Shown here piece by piece: positions 46,606 to 58,371 of a stretch of DNA of 64,000 nt. The DNA is from Oidiodendron maius Zn. Its lineage: Eukaryota > Ascomycota > Leotiomycetes > Myxotrichaceae. A program made the translations under genes and the position numbers. How positions within the stretch are numbered: position 1 is the first letter of the stretch; every line of letters starts with the position of its first letter. The stretch spans positions 2,556,245 to 2,620,244 of the forward strand of contig KN832873.1 in NCBI GenBank assembly GCA_000827325.1, in the 5' to 3' direction. The notes below the pieces were generated by a model that saw nothing but the letters and a program-made list of their open reading frames with translations, did not search any database and had not been told where the DNA came from.

Positions 46606-47991
46606 ATGCTGATTCTCAGCACTCGGCATAACGCAATAATGCCTACCTGTCAGAAATCTGCAAGGCCTCTGGTAGGCTGCTTGCGGAATGCTCAAATATC
46701 ACCTCAATCTGCAAGACGAATTCGTACTTTTTCGAGCACCTCCCGATGGAACAACGAGGTTGCTGCTGAGACTACCACCTCCCCGGCGCCCGTCTTCGAC
46801 CCTGCTACTGTCACCTCTAAAAAGGGAGAGAAAGCCTTAATGAGGAGTGGCGTCCTTCCAATTGGATCTCGACGTCGCCGTGCAGCTTTGCAGACTTCGG
46901 ACAACATTCCGTTTGAGCTCCTCCCATATCAATGCTTTCAGGAGGCTCGGAAAGTCCTTCAAAAGGACAGGGAGGAGAAACTAGAGGCGATCAAGAGGGA
47001 GAGGTTACGGATAAATAATCTAATGGCCCAAGATCCTTCTGCGATAAAGGGTGGTGAAACGCAAAAGCAGGTTAGGCTGACCAGCATGAGAAAGTATTTG
47101 GAGCACCTGAAAATTTTGGCGGATATAAATGATCCTCTGATCAAGAAACGTTTCGAAGATGGATTAGGTATATATCATGCTGCTCGTGGATATGATCCTC
47201 TTACTTACGTTTTACCAGGTGATATGAACAAACCTATTTACCGTTATTTGGCCGATAAGAAATGGCGAAAATATGACCGCCTAGTCATCGAGCAACGCAT
47301 AAACCAACTAGGAGTTGTTCCTGACGTCCTACCCTATTTTGATCCTACCGCAGACGTACGTCTGGCCTTTAGAACTCGCAATGTGCAGCCTGGAGAGTTC
47401 GTCGATTCGCGACTCAGCGAGATCCCCGCTCGGCTTAGGGTCCAGGTTTTCGATAAAGGAGAGCGGCTTGTTACTGTTGTAATGATCGACTCTGATGTTC
47501 CCGATGTTGAGAAGGATGGATTTTCAACGCGGTGCCATTATCTCGCGACCAATATTCCTCTGTCTCCCACGGGTGATTCTCTTCCCCTTGCAAATGTAAA
47601 TAGCGACCAGGTCGTGCTCCCATGGCTTCCTCCCTTTGCACAAAAGGGATCTCCGTACCATCGCTACTCCATTTTCATCTTAGAGCAGAAGCCGGGCCAC
47701 GTTCTCGACAAGGTAGAGCTTGCGAAGAAGGTTGAGCGAGATGGATATAACATGCGCAGTTTTGTTGACAAGTTCGATGTGAAACCGATTGGTGTCGCCA
47801 TATTCAGGAGCCTATGGGATGAGGGGACTGCTGCCGTTATGCAACGAGCAGGAATCGAAGGCGCAGACATCGTATTTAAGAGGAAGAGGATCGAAGCTCT
47901 TAAACCCAAGAAGAAGGCCAGAGGTTGGGAAGCAAAACGTTCTAGCGGCAAGTATGCATCACTTGGCAAGTATGTGTCATATAGAAAGTAG
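46606..47991 (+). CDS. MRPL35: Mitochondrial large-subunit ribosomal protein mL38 (PEBP-like)
   Basis: A single exon of 461 residues starting at ATG 46606 (the frame is open a little further upstream but without ATG). The presequence is Arg/Ser-rich (SARRIRTFSSTSRWNN), with a plausible processing site after RTF. The central region is helical and charged (KVLQKDREEKLEAIKRERLR). The C-terminal PEBP-like domain has LVTVVMIDSDVPDVEKDGFS, NSDQVVLPWLPPFAQKGSPYHRY and FVDKFDVKPIGVAIFRSLWD. This is the layout of fungal mL38 (yeast MRPL35 product), a central-protuberance protein of the mitoribosome. Its promoter is shared with uL4m. Symbol follows the yeast name; assignment is by domain recognition. 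Confidence 0.92.
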   Translation: MLILSTRHNAIMPTCQKSARPLVGCLRNAQISPQSARRIRTFSSTSRWNNEVAAETTTSPAPVFDPATVTSKKGEKALMRSGVLPIGSRRRRAALQTSDNIPFELLPYQCFQEARKVLQKDREEKLEAIKRERLRINNLMAQDPSAIKGGETQKQVRLTSMRKYLEHLKILADINDPLIKKRFEDGLGIYHAARGYDPLTYVLPGDMNKPIYRYLADKKWRKYDRLVIEQRINQLGVVPDVLPYFDPTADVRLAFRTRNVQPGEFVDSRLSEIPARLRVQVFDKGERLVTVVMIDSDVPDVEKDGFSTRCHYLATNIPLSPTGDSLPLANVNSDQVVLPWLPPFAQKGSPYHRYSIFILEQKPGHVLDKVELAKKVERDGYNMRSFVDKFDVKPIGVAIFRSLWDEGTAAVMQRAGIEGADIVFKRKRIEALKPKKKARGWEAKRSSGKYASLGKYVSYRK

Positions 47992-48179
47992 TGAGATATT
48001 GTACGGGAGTGTGTCCGTTGTATTATATTACCTTATATACCATCTGTTCCAAAGAAGCCTCTTGGGAGTGACATGTTTTATTCCGCTTTGGTCTAGTCAA
48101 TTTTAATACAGTGAAACTAAATTTTGTTACCTTTTTCAACTACTGCATGTTAATGCAAACATATACAATGCATCAAGAG

Positions 48180-50021
48180 TTAAATAACGATGTAATCCTC
48201 GGCCTTGGGTTCTTTGACACCGGCAAGGCCCAAGAACAACTCACTCAGTCCCCACGCTCCAGGATCAGGTACTTGCTCAAAACCAGTCCCGCCGATATAA
48301 ACTGTCCTTCCCAGACTGGCTTGCATACCTTTTGTTCCTTCAGCGCCTTTTCTAGCTGCTTCTGCTGCTTGCCTCAAATCTCCTGTCGTGTTCAGAACTT
48401 TAATGAACGGATGGAGCGCATCGACAAGCGTCCTGTCGCCTGGTTGTGCTGGTGTATAGTGAGAGAGAGAATCTGATGCCTGTTTCAATGCGATGCCCCA
48501 GATCTTTGGCGTTGCTTCTCCGGCATAACCTTGTTGACGAAGTGAATGCACCAGGGAGTTGAGGAAGATCGCATAGAGCGCCCCAGAGGTTCCATCCATT
48601 GAGTTCTCCACCACTTCAACCATCTTATCGAGGTCCACCACTACATCGCCTGATAACTGTATTGCAGAGATCATCTGTAAAATGGCTATTCAAGTCAATA
48701 AACCTATCAGAAGCAAATGAGATAGTATAGAAATATGAGACCCACCTTCTGCTCCTCTCTTCAAACCAATGCCACAATCTCCATCACCAACTATTGTATC
48801 ATATCTCGTGATATCTGGTTCCGCAGCAATAAGCCGCTCAAGACCTGCCGTCAATGTTGCCTTTGCAATTTCAGGGTCGACCGTCAGTCCACTAGCTTGT
48901 ATGTCCTTGCCAGCTGAAGTTTCACCCTCTCTTGTCTTGCTGGACTTCGCTTCCCAAGTCTCTTTTTTGATTGGTGCAGTCCATCCAGCAGCTTCTGATG
49001 GAGCATCCAGTAGTTGCAACATGCTAGGGCCACCAATATCAGTGTTAACTACATTGAGGATCGAAATGCTAAATCCCAGGCCGTTGAGACTGGTCATATA
49101 TGTACCGGCCAAGATCCGAACAGGCTTGATATTATATTCTGCCTCCAATTGGCCCACCACCTCTGCTGTGATGCCTCCAAGTTCCAGAACGCTGACTCCG
49201 CCAAGATTGTTGATCATGAGTACCACCTCATTGGAATTGACTTTCAGAAAAGCTCGATCCTCATCCTGGGAATCTAATAGCTGCTGAAGCATCCTCTTGA
49301 CCAGTTCGGGAAGATCAACTTTCGCCCGTCCACTTCCTGGCTCATTGTGGATGCCCATTCCGATTTCCACTTCATCTGCGGCCAATGCCTCGTCTGAGTC
49401 TTGGCTAGGGGCGGCTCTCCCGGGAACATGGACGTGGTCAAGTGAGGCACCAACACTGACAATGTTCTCAGCTGTCAGCCTAGCAACTTTGTAGACATCA
49501 TCCAAGCTTGCCCCTGTAGCTGCCAGTGCCCCAGAAATCTTATGCACGAGGACAGTGCCCGCAATTCCTCTTCTTCCAACCTTTCCGGCCTTCTTGCGTC
49601 CAACGCCAACATCATCTCCAACAACAAGCATCTTTACATTCAAGCCCTCTGCCTTTGCCTTCTCAACGCCCATGCCAAAGTTTAGGACGTCACCGGTGTA
49701 GTTCATGACCGTGACCAGGATACCTTTCTCGTGGTCTACTCTGGACATGATTGCTTTCCGGATTTGCTCCGCACTTGGAGAAGCAAAGATTGTCCCAGCC
49801 ACGGCAGCTGACAGCAAACCTTCCCCTACGAAAGCACCAAAGCTAGGTTCATGGCCGCTGCCGCCACCCGAGATGATGGAAACTTGTAGAGCATGGCCGG
49901 GTCTCCTGTAAACAATCTTATTTTCGGCATCAAGGGCAACAGATGGATTAGTGATAGTAAGGGCTTGAAGAGCGGTATTCACAAGATGCGTAGGATCGTT
50001 GATGAAGTGCTTCGCTGCCAT
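48180..50021 (-). CDS. DAK1: Dihydroxyacetone kinase
   Basis: Two exons on the minus strand, 50021-48746 and 48685-48180, intron 48686-48745; 593 residues, normal for the single-chain ATP-dependent enzyme. The DhaK domain (about 1-340) has SGGGSGHEPSFGAFVGEGLL at 51-70 and MGIHNEPGSGR with His225, the histidine position that binds dihydroxyacetone covalently in the family. The DhaL domain (about 395-593) begins with the nucleotide/Mg site GDGDCG (412-417) and contains DGTSGALYAIFLN. It phosphorylates dihydroxyacetone (and glyceraldehyde), detoxifying it and feeding glycolysis in glycerol or methanol use. The C-terminus (DYIVI) lacks a peroxisomal signal, so it is probably cytosolic. Confidence 0.95.
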
Positions 50022-50350
50022 GGCCTCTGAGGTGCGTGGGGTACCACAGCGAGTTGTCAGGAAATTATATGCTCAAAACTTCAAAATTGGCACGCTAACT
50101 AGACGGATAGAGTGCCTTGAAGTAAGTTTGAAGGACCTGAAAACTGAAATGAAATGAAAGAGATCATAGATGGGGTAATGACCTGATATATTCCCAGGAC
50201 CAAGGCGTAGCGTGGGGTTTAGTGCGGGGTTCCTGGATCGGATTCTCGTTAATTTATAGCTTCCCTAAATTCTCCATTCGACATCACGCATCGGTTAACT
50301 TTTATGCCAACCTCCCTTTAACAGCTGGGAGGCATTCTCAATTCGTCAGA
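50022..50350. promoter_or_regulatory. Divergent promoter, DAK1 (-) / CSL4 (+)
   Basis: 329 bp between the start codons. Nothing else is visible; the CSL4 frame stays open upstream of its ATG for about 120 bp without another start. Confidence 0.45.
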
Positions 50351-51061
50351 ATGGTCCAGACAATCTCGATAGCCGTGCCTGGCCAATTCCTCGGGCCCGC
50401 GAGCGAGTACCAGCCCGGTCCAGGCACGCACATCCACGACAAAAAACTCTACGCCTCGATTCTTGGCCCCATCACAACAACGGTCCCTCCCAAACCTCCC
50501 GGACCCCAGAAGCGATTGACTAAGATTACACCTGCGGCTCCCACACCTCTACCGATGATTTCGGTGGAGCGAGACATAGCTGCAGCAAGCTTGAAGGACG
50601 GAGGAAAAAGGGCGAAGGCAGAGGTCCTACCAGTAGTCAACAGCACGGTACTCTGTAGAGTGACGAGAATCACACCCAAACAAGCGACCGTTGCGATCCT
50701 GGTCGTTGGTGAGACTGTGCTAGATGGAGATTGGCAGGGGCTGATCAGGGTGCAAGATGTAAGGGCAACGGAAAAAGACAGGGTCAAGATTTTTGAAAGT
50801 TTCCGTCCTGGCGATATAGTCAGGGCTGCGGTGGTAAGTCGGTTTTGCATAGAGTGAGACGTCTATTAACTAGGCCGTTTTTTTATATAGATTTCTCTCG
50901 GCGACCAGTCAAATTACTACCTCTCTACTGCGAACAATAACCTGGGGGTTATTTTGGCCACCAGTGAGGCTGGTAATCCTATGTACCCTGTCTCGTGGAA
51001 GGAATACAGAGACCCGGAGACTGGTGCGAGCGAAAATAGGAAGGTTGCGAAGCCATTTTAG
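50351..51061 (+). CDS. CSL4: RNA exosome cap subunit Csl4
   Basis: Two exons, 50351-50833 and 50891-51061, give 217 residues. The N-terminal exosome domain reads [19 protein letters not shown] ... [11 protein letters not shown]. The S1 RNA-binding domain covers about 92-185 ([20 protein letters not shown] ... [20 protein letters not shown]), continuing across the phase-0 intron into [19 protein letters not shown]. The C-terminus [20 protein letters not shown] is the typical end (degenerate zinc ribbon in fungi). Csl4 sits on the exosome barrel and guides RNA for 3'-5' decay and processing in nucleus and cytoplasm. Confidence 0.92.
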
Positions 51062-51584
51062 GCATGCTTTGGCTTGTGTTCTTTACGGCATAGCGTGGGC
51101 GTTGGTGTTTGCAGACATGGATAATTCACGAGGATGGATATGGTCAGGCTATGGGGTTGGAAAAATAATGGTGGCTAACTTTCTGGCTCGCAATCTATGT
51201 GCTAGAGACTCTTAAAGGTACGCAGCAAAGCTTGTGACATTCTACTACTAAAGTTGCCATTTTTAAAGTGCTATGACAATATAGAGTATCGCGCTCCATA
51301 CGACCAGATCAAGTGAAGCTGTGCAGCGCTTCTCAGCCAGAGCTGACAGATACATCTGATTCCTCCTCACTATCATGAATAACCCTCTCCCTGCTCTGCA
51401 GTTGCAACCCGTATATAATCAGCTGAGTGAGAGCACGTATGACGTTTGCCTATTGTCTAATCAGCCCCATTCATTCGGTAATACAAAACCTATTTCTATC
51501 TCACTTCGTCTTAGTTTTAATCAGAAAATCGAATCCCTCCTCTCCTTTACATAATGAAGAGCAAGAGAGGAAGTACTGACCTGT
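51062..51584. other. Intergenic region
   Basis: 523 bp after CSL4 on the plus strand; no further supported gene or RNA. Confidence 0.35.
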
Positions 51585-51981
51585 TCACGTAATTTCGTCC
51601 GAAGTCTCCTAACCAATGCTTGTTCTCTTGTCCACTCGTCATGAGCCGACTTTCATGCCCATAAACTCACTAGCGTGATATTCACAACTGTGAATGTCGT
51701 TCTGAGGATCAGTACGCCGAGGATGTTGTTCAGCGCCTCGTTATGTCCTAGGAATGTGACTGCGTTCTTGAGACAGAGAGTTAGGGTGTAAGACAAAAAG
51801 AAGAAAAAAGAAAATGTTGTAGAGGACTTGCGGAGATTAGTCGACGGAGTCGAGTTAGTGGGGACTTAGAATAATGAACCTAAGATAAAACCCAAGGTTG
51901 TAAGATCAAAGAAAGACTTCTCTAGAGAGAAGGCCGTCTGGTGGAAAGTACGGCTTCGGCGGTCGTGCTACTGGAAGACAT
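51585..51981 (-). CDS. Possible three-exon microprotein gene (49 aa)
   Basis: A tentative model: exon 1 51981-51952 (MSSSSTTAEA), exon 2 51766-51671, exon 3 51608-51585 (ETSDEIT and stop). All junctions are phase 0. Exon 2 is the strongest part: exactly 32 codons, preceded by a branch-like ccctaac and acceptor tctcaag, followed by the donor gtgagt. It reads NAVTFLGHNEALNNILGVLI then LRTTFTVVNITL, a composition like a small membrane or organelle protein. Exon 1 and exon 3 are chosen only because they supply an ATG and a stop in phase. I do not recognise the protein. It could equally be a conserved exon of a different gene model or chance. Confidence 0.3.
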
Positions 51982-52667
51982 CCTTGCTGCGGCTTGAATA
52001 GAGATTGAGACAATATGAACCAGTAGACGTCAGATTGAAAGACAAACTGTTGTACTTGACAAAGGTGGTAAATATGTGATCAAAATTTAAAAGGGCAGGC
52101 GCTGCAGTGAATTATGCGCCATTGGAGGTATCTATGACCCCATCAAAGCATGCACTATTAGTAGCGTACTACAGATTAAATGGGTCGAGCGTTGTTAGTA
52201 AATGAGGAAACAACAAATACGAGACTTTCACCCTTTCGAGACCAGGTGGTGTAAACGAAATATGATTTGGCTCCCAGAAGGTAGGGAAGTCATGTGTCTT
52301 GCATTTGCCTTCTCGAAAGGACGACGAGGAGAATGACCCCTCCCGACGGCTGCAGATTCTATAGACGGAATACCTAAGAAAAAAGTATATAGGAAGAAAC
52401 CGAAGAGCTAAGTCAAAATGGCCCTAGTAACCAGGCCGCCCCCCAGTTTCATACTCCTACCCATTGGGTCGGCCTCTGATCTTCATACCATTAAGTTTTC
52501 GAACGCTGGCAATTTCAACTGTGTGTGTTTGAATTTAGGATTTTGTTGTACACAGAGCTTTCATAGTTTGCTGCATCCAGTTGTCACTCTCACTTGAGGA
52601 GGCAATACTTTGAAAGTCGTAGAGAAATTTATGGCGGCCATTCTCAGAGCCGCCCTTTTCCAAGCTG
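51982..52667. other. Intergenic region
   Basis: 686 bp upstream of the putative microprotein gene and downstream of the RhoGAP stop. A TTTAAAT-like element at about 52085 could be a core promoter for the minus strand. No coding frame is seen. Confidence 0.35.
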
Positions 52668-55600
52668 TCAGTGCGATCTATGCCATGCCACCAGACGCGA
52701 GACCCTGAGATTCCGATGCGCAGCGGCACCTGCACTCTCGCTATACCCGGTGGTTGAGTGGTCGGACAAAACGGTATCCTTTGCGGGCCAATTCTCGCCC
52801 TGTCCGGCACTAGAACGGGCTGATGTATTCCTTGTCATTTCTACTTGCTTCTCTAATAGCTCAGCTCTAGACTTCCACAACTGGATCTCTCTTCTCGCCG
52901 CCATTATGCTTTCAGCCAGTGTGCCTACATCCGGGTTGCTTCGAGCTTCGAGCTGCTGCTTCAGTTGTCGTACCTCTTCTGTCTTTGCATTCAGTTGCTG
53001 CTGAAGTGCTTGGATCTGCCCGTGTAATACCGAGATATTCCTAGAGGAAGTCCATGACTTCCTCTGACTGACATGCCCAGTAACCAAAACAGGGTTATGG
53101 GAGGCTATCTGACTCCTCGAAATATCCGCTTCTGGGAGGCATACCTCCTTAACTGGCTTGAAGGCCCCGAGTAGAGTGTTTGTACTTACACTAATGTCAG
53201 GTAGACAGACCGGAAGTGAAGTTCCAATTAAAGGCTCCTCCGTCGGCTCAACAATTCTCTCGACCGATCTGCGAGAGATGCGGGAGGTCAGTTTCCCGTT
53301 GGTTGAATAGCTGATTTGTTGCTGAGACACCGGAGTACAAAAGGGTGAGTGGGTTTGAGGAGAGTATAAGTGTGGGTCAGCCTTAGGTAGTTTGCGGACT
53401 TCTCTGGCTTGCCTGTCCGAGATTCCTGGTTTTTGAGACCTCGCCGGTGAAGGTGGATTCCTCGTATATGGAGAAACAATACTTTCTCTCGGAGAGTTCT
53501 GGTCCACCTGTACATCAGCCACAGACGCTTTAGTTGCAGGGCTAGCGACAGCAAGAGGTGAGACCCCACTGCTAAATTTGGCGACGAGGGCTTTCACGGT
53601 TCCACGAGGGCTTGCACGAATAGGGCTGTCAATTGCACTGCGCTGTACGGCCATCTTAGAGAGATCTGCCCTGAAAAGCCCCTCGGAATATTTCGTCGTA
53701 GCATCATTTCCGTGCGGGTTGGTTCCCAGCACATCAGAGGCAGTATCGGTTGATTCAGGAGCCTTGATGGTCGCCATCTTCGAGGAACTCAGTTTATTGG
53801 CCCAGCCTCGCCTTCTTGAGAGATATAAAGAGAGCGGCGAAGAACTGGAAGTGGAACTTTCATGGCCCTTGGAAATAGATGACCTCTGCCCCGATAATAG
53901 TTTTTGATTTAAGGAGGCACTGGAAACAACGCCCTCTTCCCTTATAGAAATACGATTTATGGAGGCTGTTTCAATGCCATTATTACGTCTATCCTTCTCA
54001 ATATCGAAACTCGATAGGTCGTGCGATCTATTTTCATCTTTCTTCCAGCCCTGTGATAGGACTCGAGCAAGTTCGACGAGTGAATTAAGGTCTTCTTGAG
54101 GAGATGCCTTACTCAAATGGTCTATAGCCGCTCCCGCTGAAACTAATGGTCCCGCTTGCGGCCTAATCGAAATGTTGGTAGAAGAACAGTAACTATCACG
54201 CATTATAGGAGGGAGCCCAGGGTCACTAGAATAAGGTTCCGCTACCACTCTTCGCCTTAACCCCTCATCTTCAGCAGATTGGGATATTGCTTTGTTCGCC
54301 GTTGGTTTTGGAGAAGGGGCGTCATTGGGAGACAAGTACGTTTCATACCTCACTGCGTATCTCTCTGGCATTGAACGAGCTGACTGCCTTCGAGGTGGAC
54401 GTAAAGGCAGATGCTGCTCCCTGCTCTCGCTATTTCGCATCTCTGATCCGGGCATACGCCGCTTTATGGCAGGTACGCTTACACTATCTTGATCCGAGTT
54501 TGTCGGAGATAGTGATTTATCTAGCATGTAATGGTCTAGTTGTGTATGTGAAATTTTGTTTGCTTGTAAACGTAATCTCGAATGCTTCGGTGCAGCAGAT
54601 ATTTCGTTCGCTCGCTCTTTCACCGGTTTTGAGAGGGCCATTTTGGACTTCGGCCCAGAAAGCCCTTTCTCGATAACCGGTTGGCTCTTGGACCGCCTTT
54701 TCTGAGGGAAAGACATACCGGGAATTTTAATCCGTGGCTGATCGGGTAAAACATATTCAATAGGCCTTTCGTTTCCTGTACATTTGTGACATCAGCATAA
54801 ACAGTCTTCAGATGATCCAACGGTAGTACTGGTCCCTGGAAGTTGAGGCGGGCATGCGGAAGTTTTATAGCGAGTAACGTACCGTTATCCCAAACTCGAG
54901 GTGGGAATGCCTCTGACGCAGAAGGGCGCAAAAGTGGACACTTTGAAGCATCTGCACCAATACTTCTATTCTTCTCGACTATCCTGAGCGCCTGCGATGA
55001 TTTTAAGTAGTCGACGACGTCTCGCCAGTGGATAATCAACATCTCCGTGAGGCAATTAGCAACCTTGATCTTGTCTAGACGAGTAGTCAAAGTCAAGGTA
55101 TTGTGAATGCTTTTGCTGGATTTCTGTCTCTCCTTTCGCGACCTAGGAGGTGTAATTGGGAGCAGAATCAAGCCACCATAAGGATTGGGCACTCTCATAT
55201 TATAGTTATCTAAGAGATCTCCAATCAGGAGGGGACCAAAGACAATGCCCAGCTGGCCACATCCCATCAGTTCAGTCGCAGGTAGCGTCGAATGTAGAGA
55301 GACGCTGTAGTTGGCTTCACTTGCATATCCTATCATGGATAACAGGCCAAACACAGCACAGATGAGTTCTCGTCTATACTGTGATTTCAGAGTGGCTATT
55401 GCTAAAGCAATGAGCCTCGATCTAATTAGGGTTTGTCTTCTTATTGACACGTCTGGATCAGTGCGTAATTGATTTTGTATGGAGACTAATGCGTCAAACA
55501 AAGCCAGGGAGCCAAGAATGCCCCCCGGAACACCAGACAGGAATCTTTTGAAAGTAGACGCAACATCATGTACAATGTATTTGATGTGAGTTGGGAGAGA

Positions 55601-56472
55601 TGGACAGCGAACTGTGCCAGCGATATCTTCTTCATCACCACGGGCACAGTAATAATGATACAGAGCCGCAACGACGTTGTTGGAACCAGGAATGCGGAAG
55701 ATGCCCGGTACACCAGGCCCTAGGGATGGTCAGAAGTTGTTGGAGGGGATTTTTGTCCATTTACTCACCATGCTGGACTAAATACTGAGCCGTCGCACGA
55801 AAGCATGTTGGTACAGCCAGACTACAGGGGGCGAACTCGGTTGGTAAGTAGAGAAGGCTCAATCCACAGAGACGAACTAGGTCTTGGAGATTCTTGTCTT
55901 GGAGCGTGTTCTTCGCTGTCGACGCCCGTCGGTGGCTTATATCGCTTATGCTGCGTTTATGCCTAGGCTCTCTCTCAGCCTTAAGTTTAGTGCTGTTGGT
56001 TGACGATGTCCTGCGGAGAATGCGGGAGATCCAGGTATTAGGTTTCTCAGATATACTAGACGAATCGGACTATATGCAGAAATTAGTATGTCTACGACAT
56101 GCGAATGTCACACCGTACATTGCAGTCATCTGGTATGATTAGTCGCACATTATGCTATTACCCAAGTTAGCCTTTTGCAGCCCTCTTGGAGATATCACCA
56201 ACCATCTTAGCAAGGCAGTTGTATTCTTCAACAAAAACATGTCGATCTTCCACTTCATCCTGATCTGGCCAGGCTTCCCTGCTTAGTGTAGTCCATGCTC
56301 CACTGCTTTGCGCAGGACGACGCTCTGCAGTAACACGCTTTGACTGATTTGGACGCCGGGTATGAGGATCATAATCAAAGGAATATTTTTGCAGCAGCAG
56401 CCTAGGTGATCCAAGCAGCTCCTGTGCTACATCATGGGATATTCCAGAGAGCGCGTCTCTTTGCCGTAACAT
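52668..56472 (-). CDS. RhoGAP-domain protein with C-terminal coiled coil
   Basis: Model of four exons: 56472-56203, 56069-55769, 55719-54782 and 54701-52668, 1180 residues. The last three junctions are firm. The 56070-56202 intron and the true 5' end are uncertain, because the donor (gttggt) is weak and relatives carry extra sequence there. The RhoGAP domain (about 155-390) has GVPGIFRIPGSNNVVAALYH with the arginine finger (Arg199), FLSGVPGGILGSLALFDALV, and QLGIVFGPLLIGD near its end. The remaining 700 residues are Ser-rich and disordered, then a coiled coil (VLHGQIQALQQQLNAKTEEV ... AARREIQLWKSRAELLEKQV). It should stimulate GTP hydrolysis by a Rho-type GTPase in polarity or wall growth; which GTPase is not shown. 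Confidence 0.8.
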
Positions 56473-56981
56473 TGTAGAATCACGCTGTGTTCGAGATTGT
56501 AGGCAGCACTTCACCGGGCTATTGAGACGTCGGGTAGTAGTCGAGAACCGCAAATCGTATTTAATGAAGTATGTGTACTGTCCTTGTTGTGTTCTGGTAT
56601 TGCACTTACAAACATACCAACTGGAGTGTACCTTCCCACCTTGAACGGAGATCGAGGTGACCAGTATCGTTTCTTGCAAGCGTCACTTGCTATAAAGGTT
56701 AACTCACCCCATACTGAATACTTCCAGAGATGAAAGGAACAGATAACGACATTGGTCGTGGTCAATGAGGAACAGTTGCATTCTCTTTGAGACATGCTCT
56801 GCAGATATAAAATCACTGAAGCTAAGTCCAGATGATTACAATGGTATTGTAGGGGAAACGAGAGAAAGAGATCTATATGGGCCTTGCCCGCCTGGTCGGC
56901 GCTTGGTCCTATTCCGTACGCCAAATCGCTATGCAACGCCCCTTCGCCCTTCATACTCGTCATAATCCAACCCGTTTATCC
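56473..56981. promoter_or_regulatory. Upstream region of the RhoGAP gene
   Basis: 509 bp between SNF4 (3' end) and the RhoGAP start. Part may be an additional 5' exon of the RhoGAP gene, since the frame stays open upstream of 56472. Confidence 0.35.
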
Positions 56982-58371
56982 TTAATCATCATCCTCGTCG
57001 TGCAGAATTACATATTTCAGAATATCCGAGAGCGAGATCAAACCTCTCAGACGGTTCTCGTCATCAATGACCACCAGCCGATGGACCCTTGACTTTCGAA
57101 TAGTGTCGAAGATCGAATCCAGCCTATCCTCCTCACTACAAGTGTAGATTCCTGCGAAGTCTTCGGCTCTCTTTAGTAGCGCGTCGCCGACACTCGTCGT
57201 CAACTCCTCATACACTCCTCCTTTAATGATCGCTATCACATCAACAGCTTCAAATACGTTTAAAACTCGATTATCTGCGTCCACGATCGGCACGCTAGAG
57301 ATATTGTACTTGACCATTGTGTGGATAACATCGATAACCGGCGTATCTATGTTTGCGGTCTGCAGGTCATGGTACGTGCCGAGGCCAATCTCGGCAACGC
57401 TCTTCCTCAACAGCTCTGTGGCTTCAACATTGACTGCGATAAACTTGAGGATTCGGTACTGGGTGATCACGCTCACTACCATCTCCCTGCCTGTTTCATC
57501 GTCGATGTCAACGAGGGGGATACGCCGCGCCCTGGTCTTCAGCATCTGCCGGCATGCTTCGTACAGAGGGCGCATTGGATGCACGGAAATGGTCTCAAGT
57601 GGGAGGACATTGATAGCTTTCTCGATTTCTTGTCTATGCTTCAGCCGGGTTAACTTTTCAAATGGAATGGCTACGCTCACCTCGCAAGCTGCTCAGCCGG
57701 AACTGGTCGACTTGGCTGAAGGCGTCAGGGTTCTGCCAATAGTATTGGACGACATTAATGTAGTCCGAGGTTGTGAGGATCCCGGCAAATGTGGAGGTAT
57801 GCGAATCCCACAACGGGGCTGAGACGATGCCTGGAGAGGAGGTCAGCACTAGAATTGCACTTGCGATATTGTCAGTGAGGGGCAGGAGGGGGCTCGGACC
57901 GTTCTGGAGCAAGATGTTGAGGCTCTTCTTCACTAGCAGGTCGGTATTGAGGACGATAAGGCGGAAGGAGAGGGGTAGCACGTCATAACTGGTGCGTTTC
58001 TTGAGGAAGTCCCTCATAGATCTCTGCAGCGGTAAGATGCGTGTCAGCCTCGCCACATTCGTGAAGTTCCGAAGCCCACGATGGCTACTTTCACCGTCGC
58101 CACGAGCCGGACGAATGACACGGCGCAGGAGGAGTTTGGGTGCACTCACCAAGCCTTGCTGCTGGTCGCGATCGACCTGAGTCAACGGTGGCTCCGGCAT
58201 TGCAGGAGTGTTGCCTCGCGGAAGGAGAAACGTCGATGGTTGAGCGATCTGTGACTCGTGACCGAGGCCGAGGGCACGATCGTGACCTTGACCATAACCA
58301 TGTCTAGCGATAGCCCCAGCGGGATTGGACGAGGGCGCCGCTGGGCGAAAGTTCTCGGCGGGATCAGACAT
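56982..58371 (-). CDS. SNF4: SNF1/AMPK gamma subunit (Snf4)
   Basis: Three exons on the minus strand, 58371-58150, 58023-57681 and 57628-56982, introns 58024-58149 and 57629-57680; 403 residues. The start MSDPAENFRPAAPSSNPAGA opens a disordered stretch. The core begins RSMRDFLKKRTSYDVLPLSF at the second exon and runs through four CBS repeats: LWDSHTSTFAGILTTSDYIN, ARRIPLVDIDDETGREMVVS, NISSVPIVDADNRVLNVFEA and VHRLVVIDDENRLRGLISLS. These bind adenine nucleotides and relieve autoinhibition of the Snf1 kinase during glucose limitation. The 52-nt second intron is needed to give FRLSSLREIEKAINVLPLET. The same frame is open to another ATG at 58587; I prefer 58371 because the extra residues are hydrophobic and Arg-rich and look like leader sequence. 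Confidence 0.93.
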
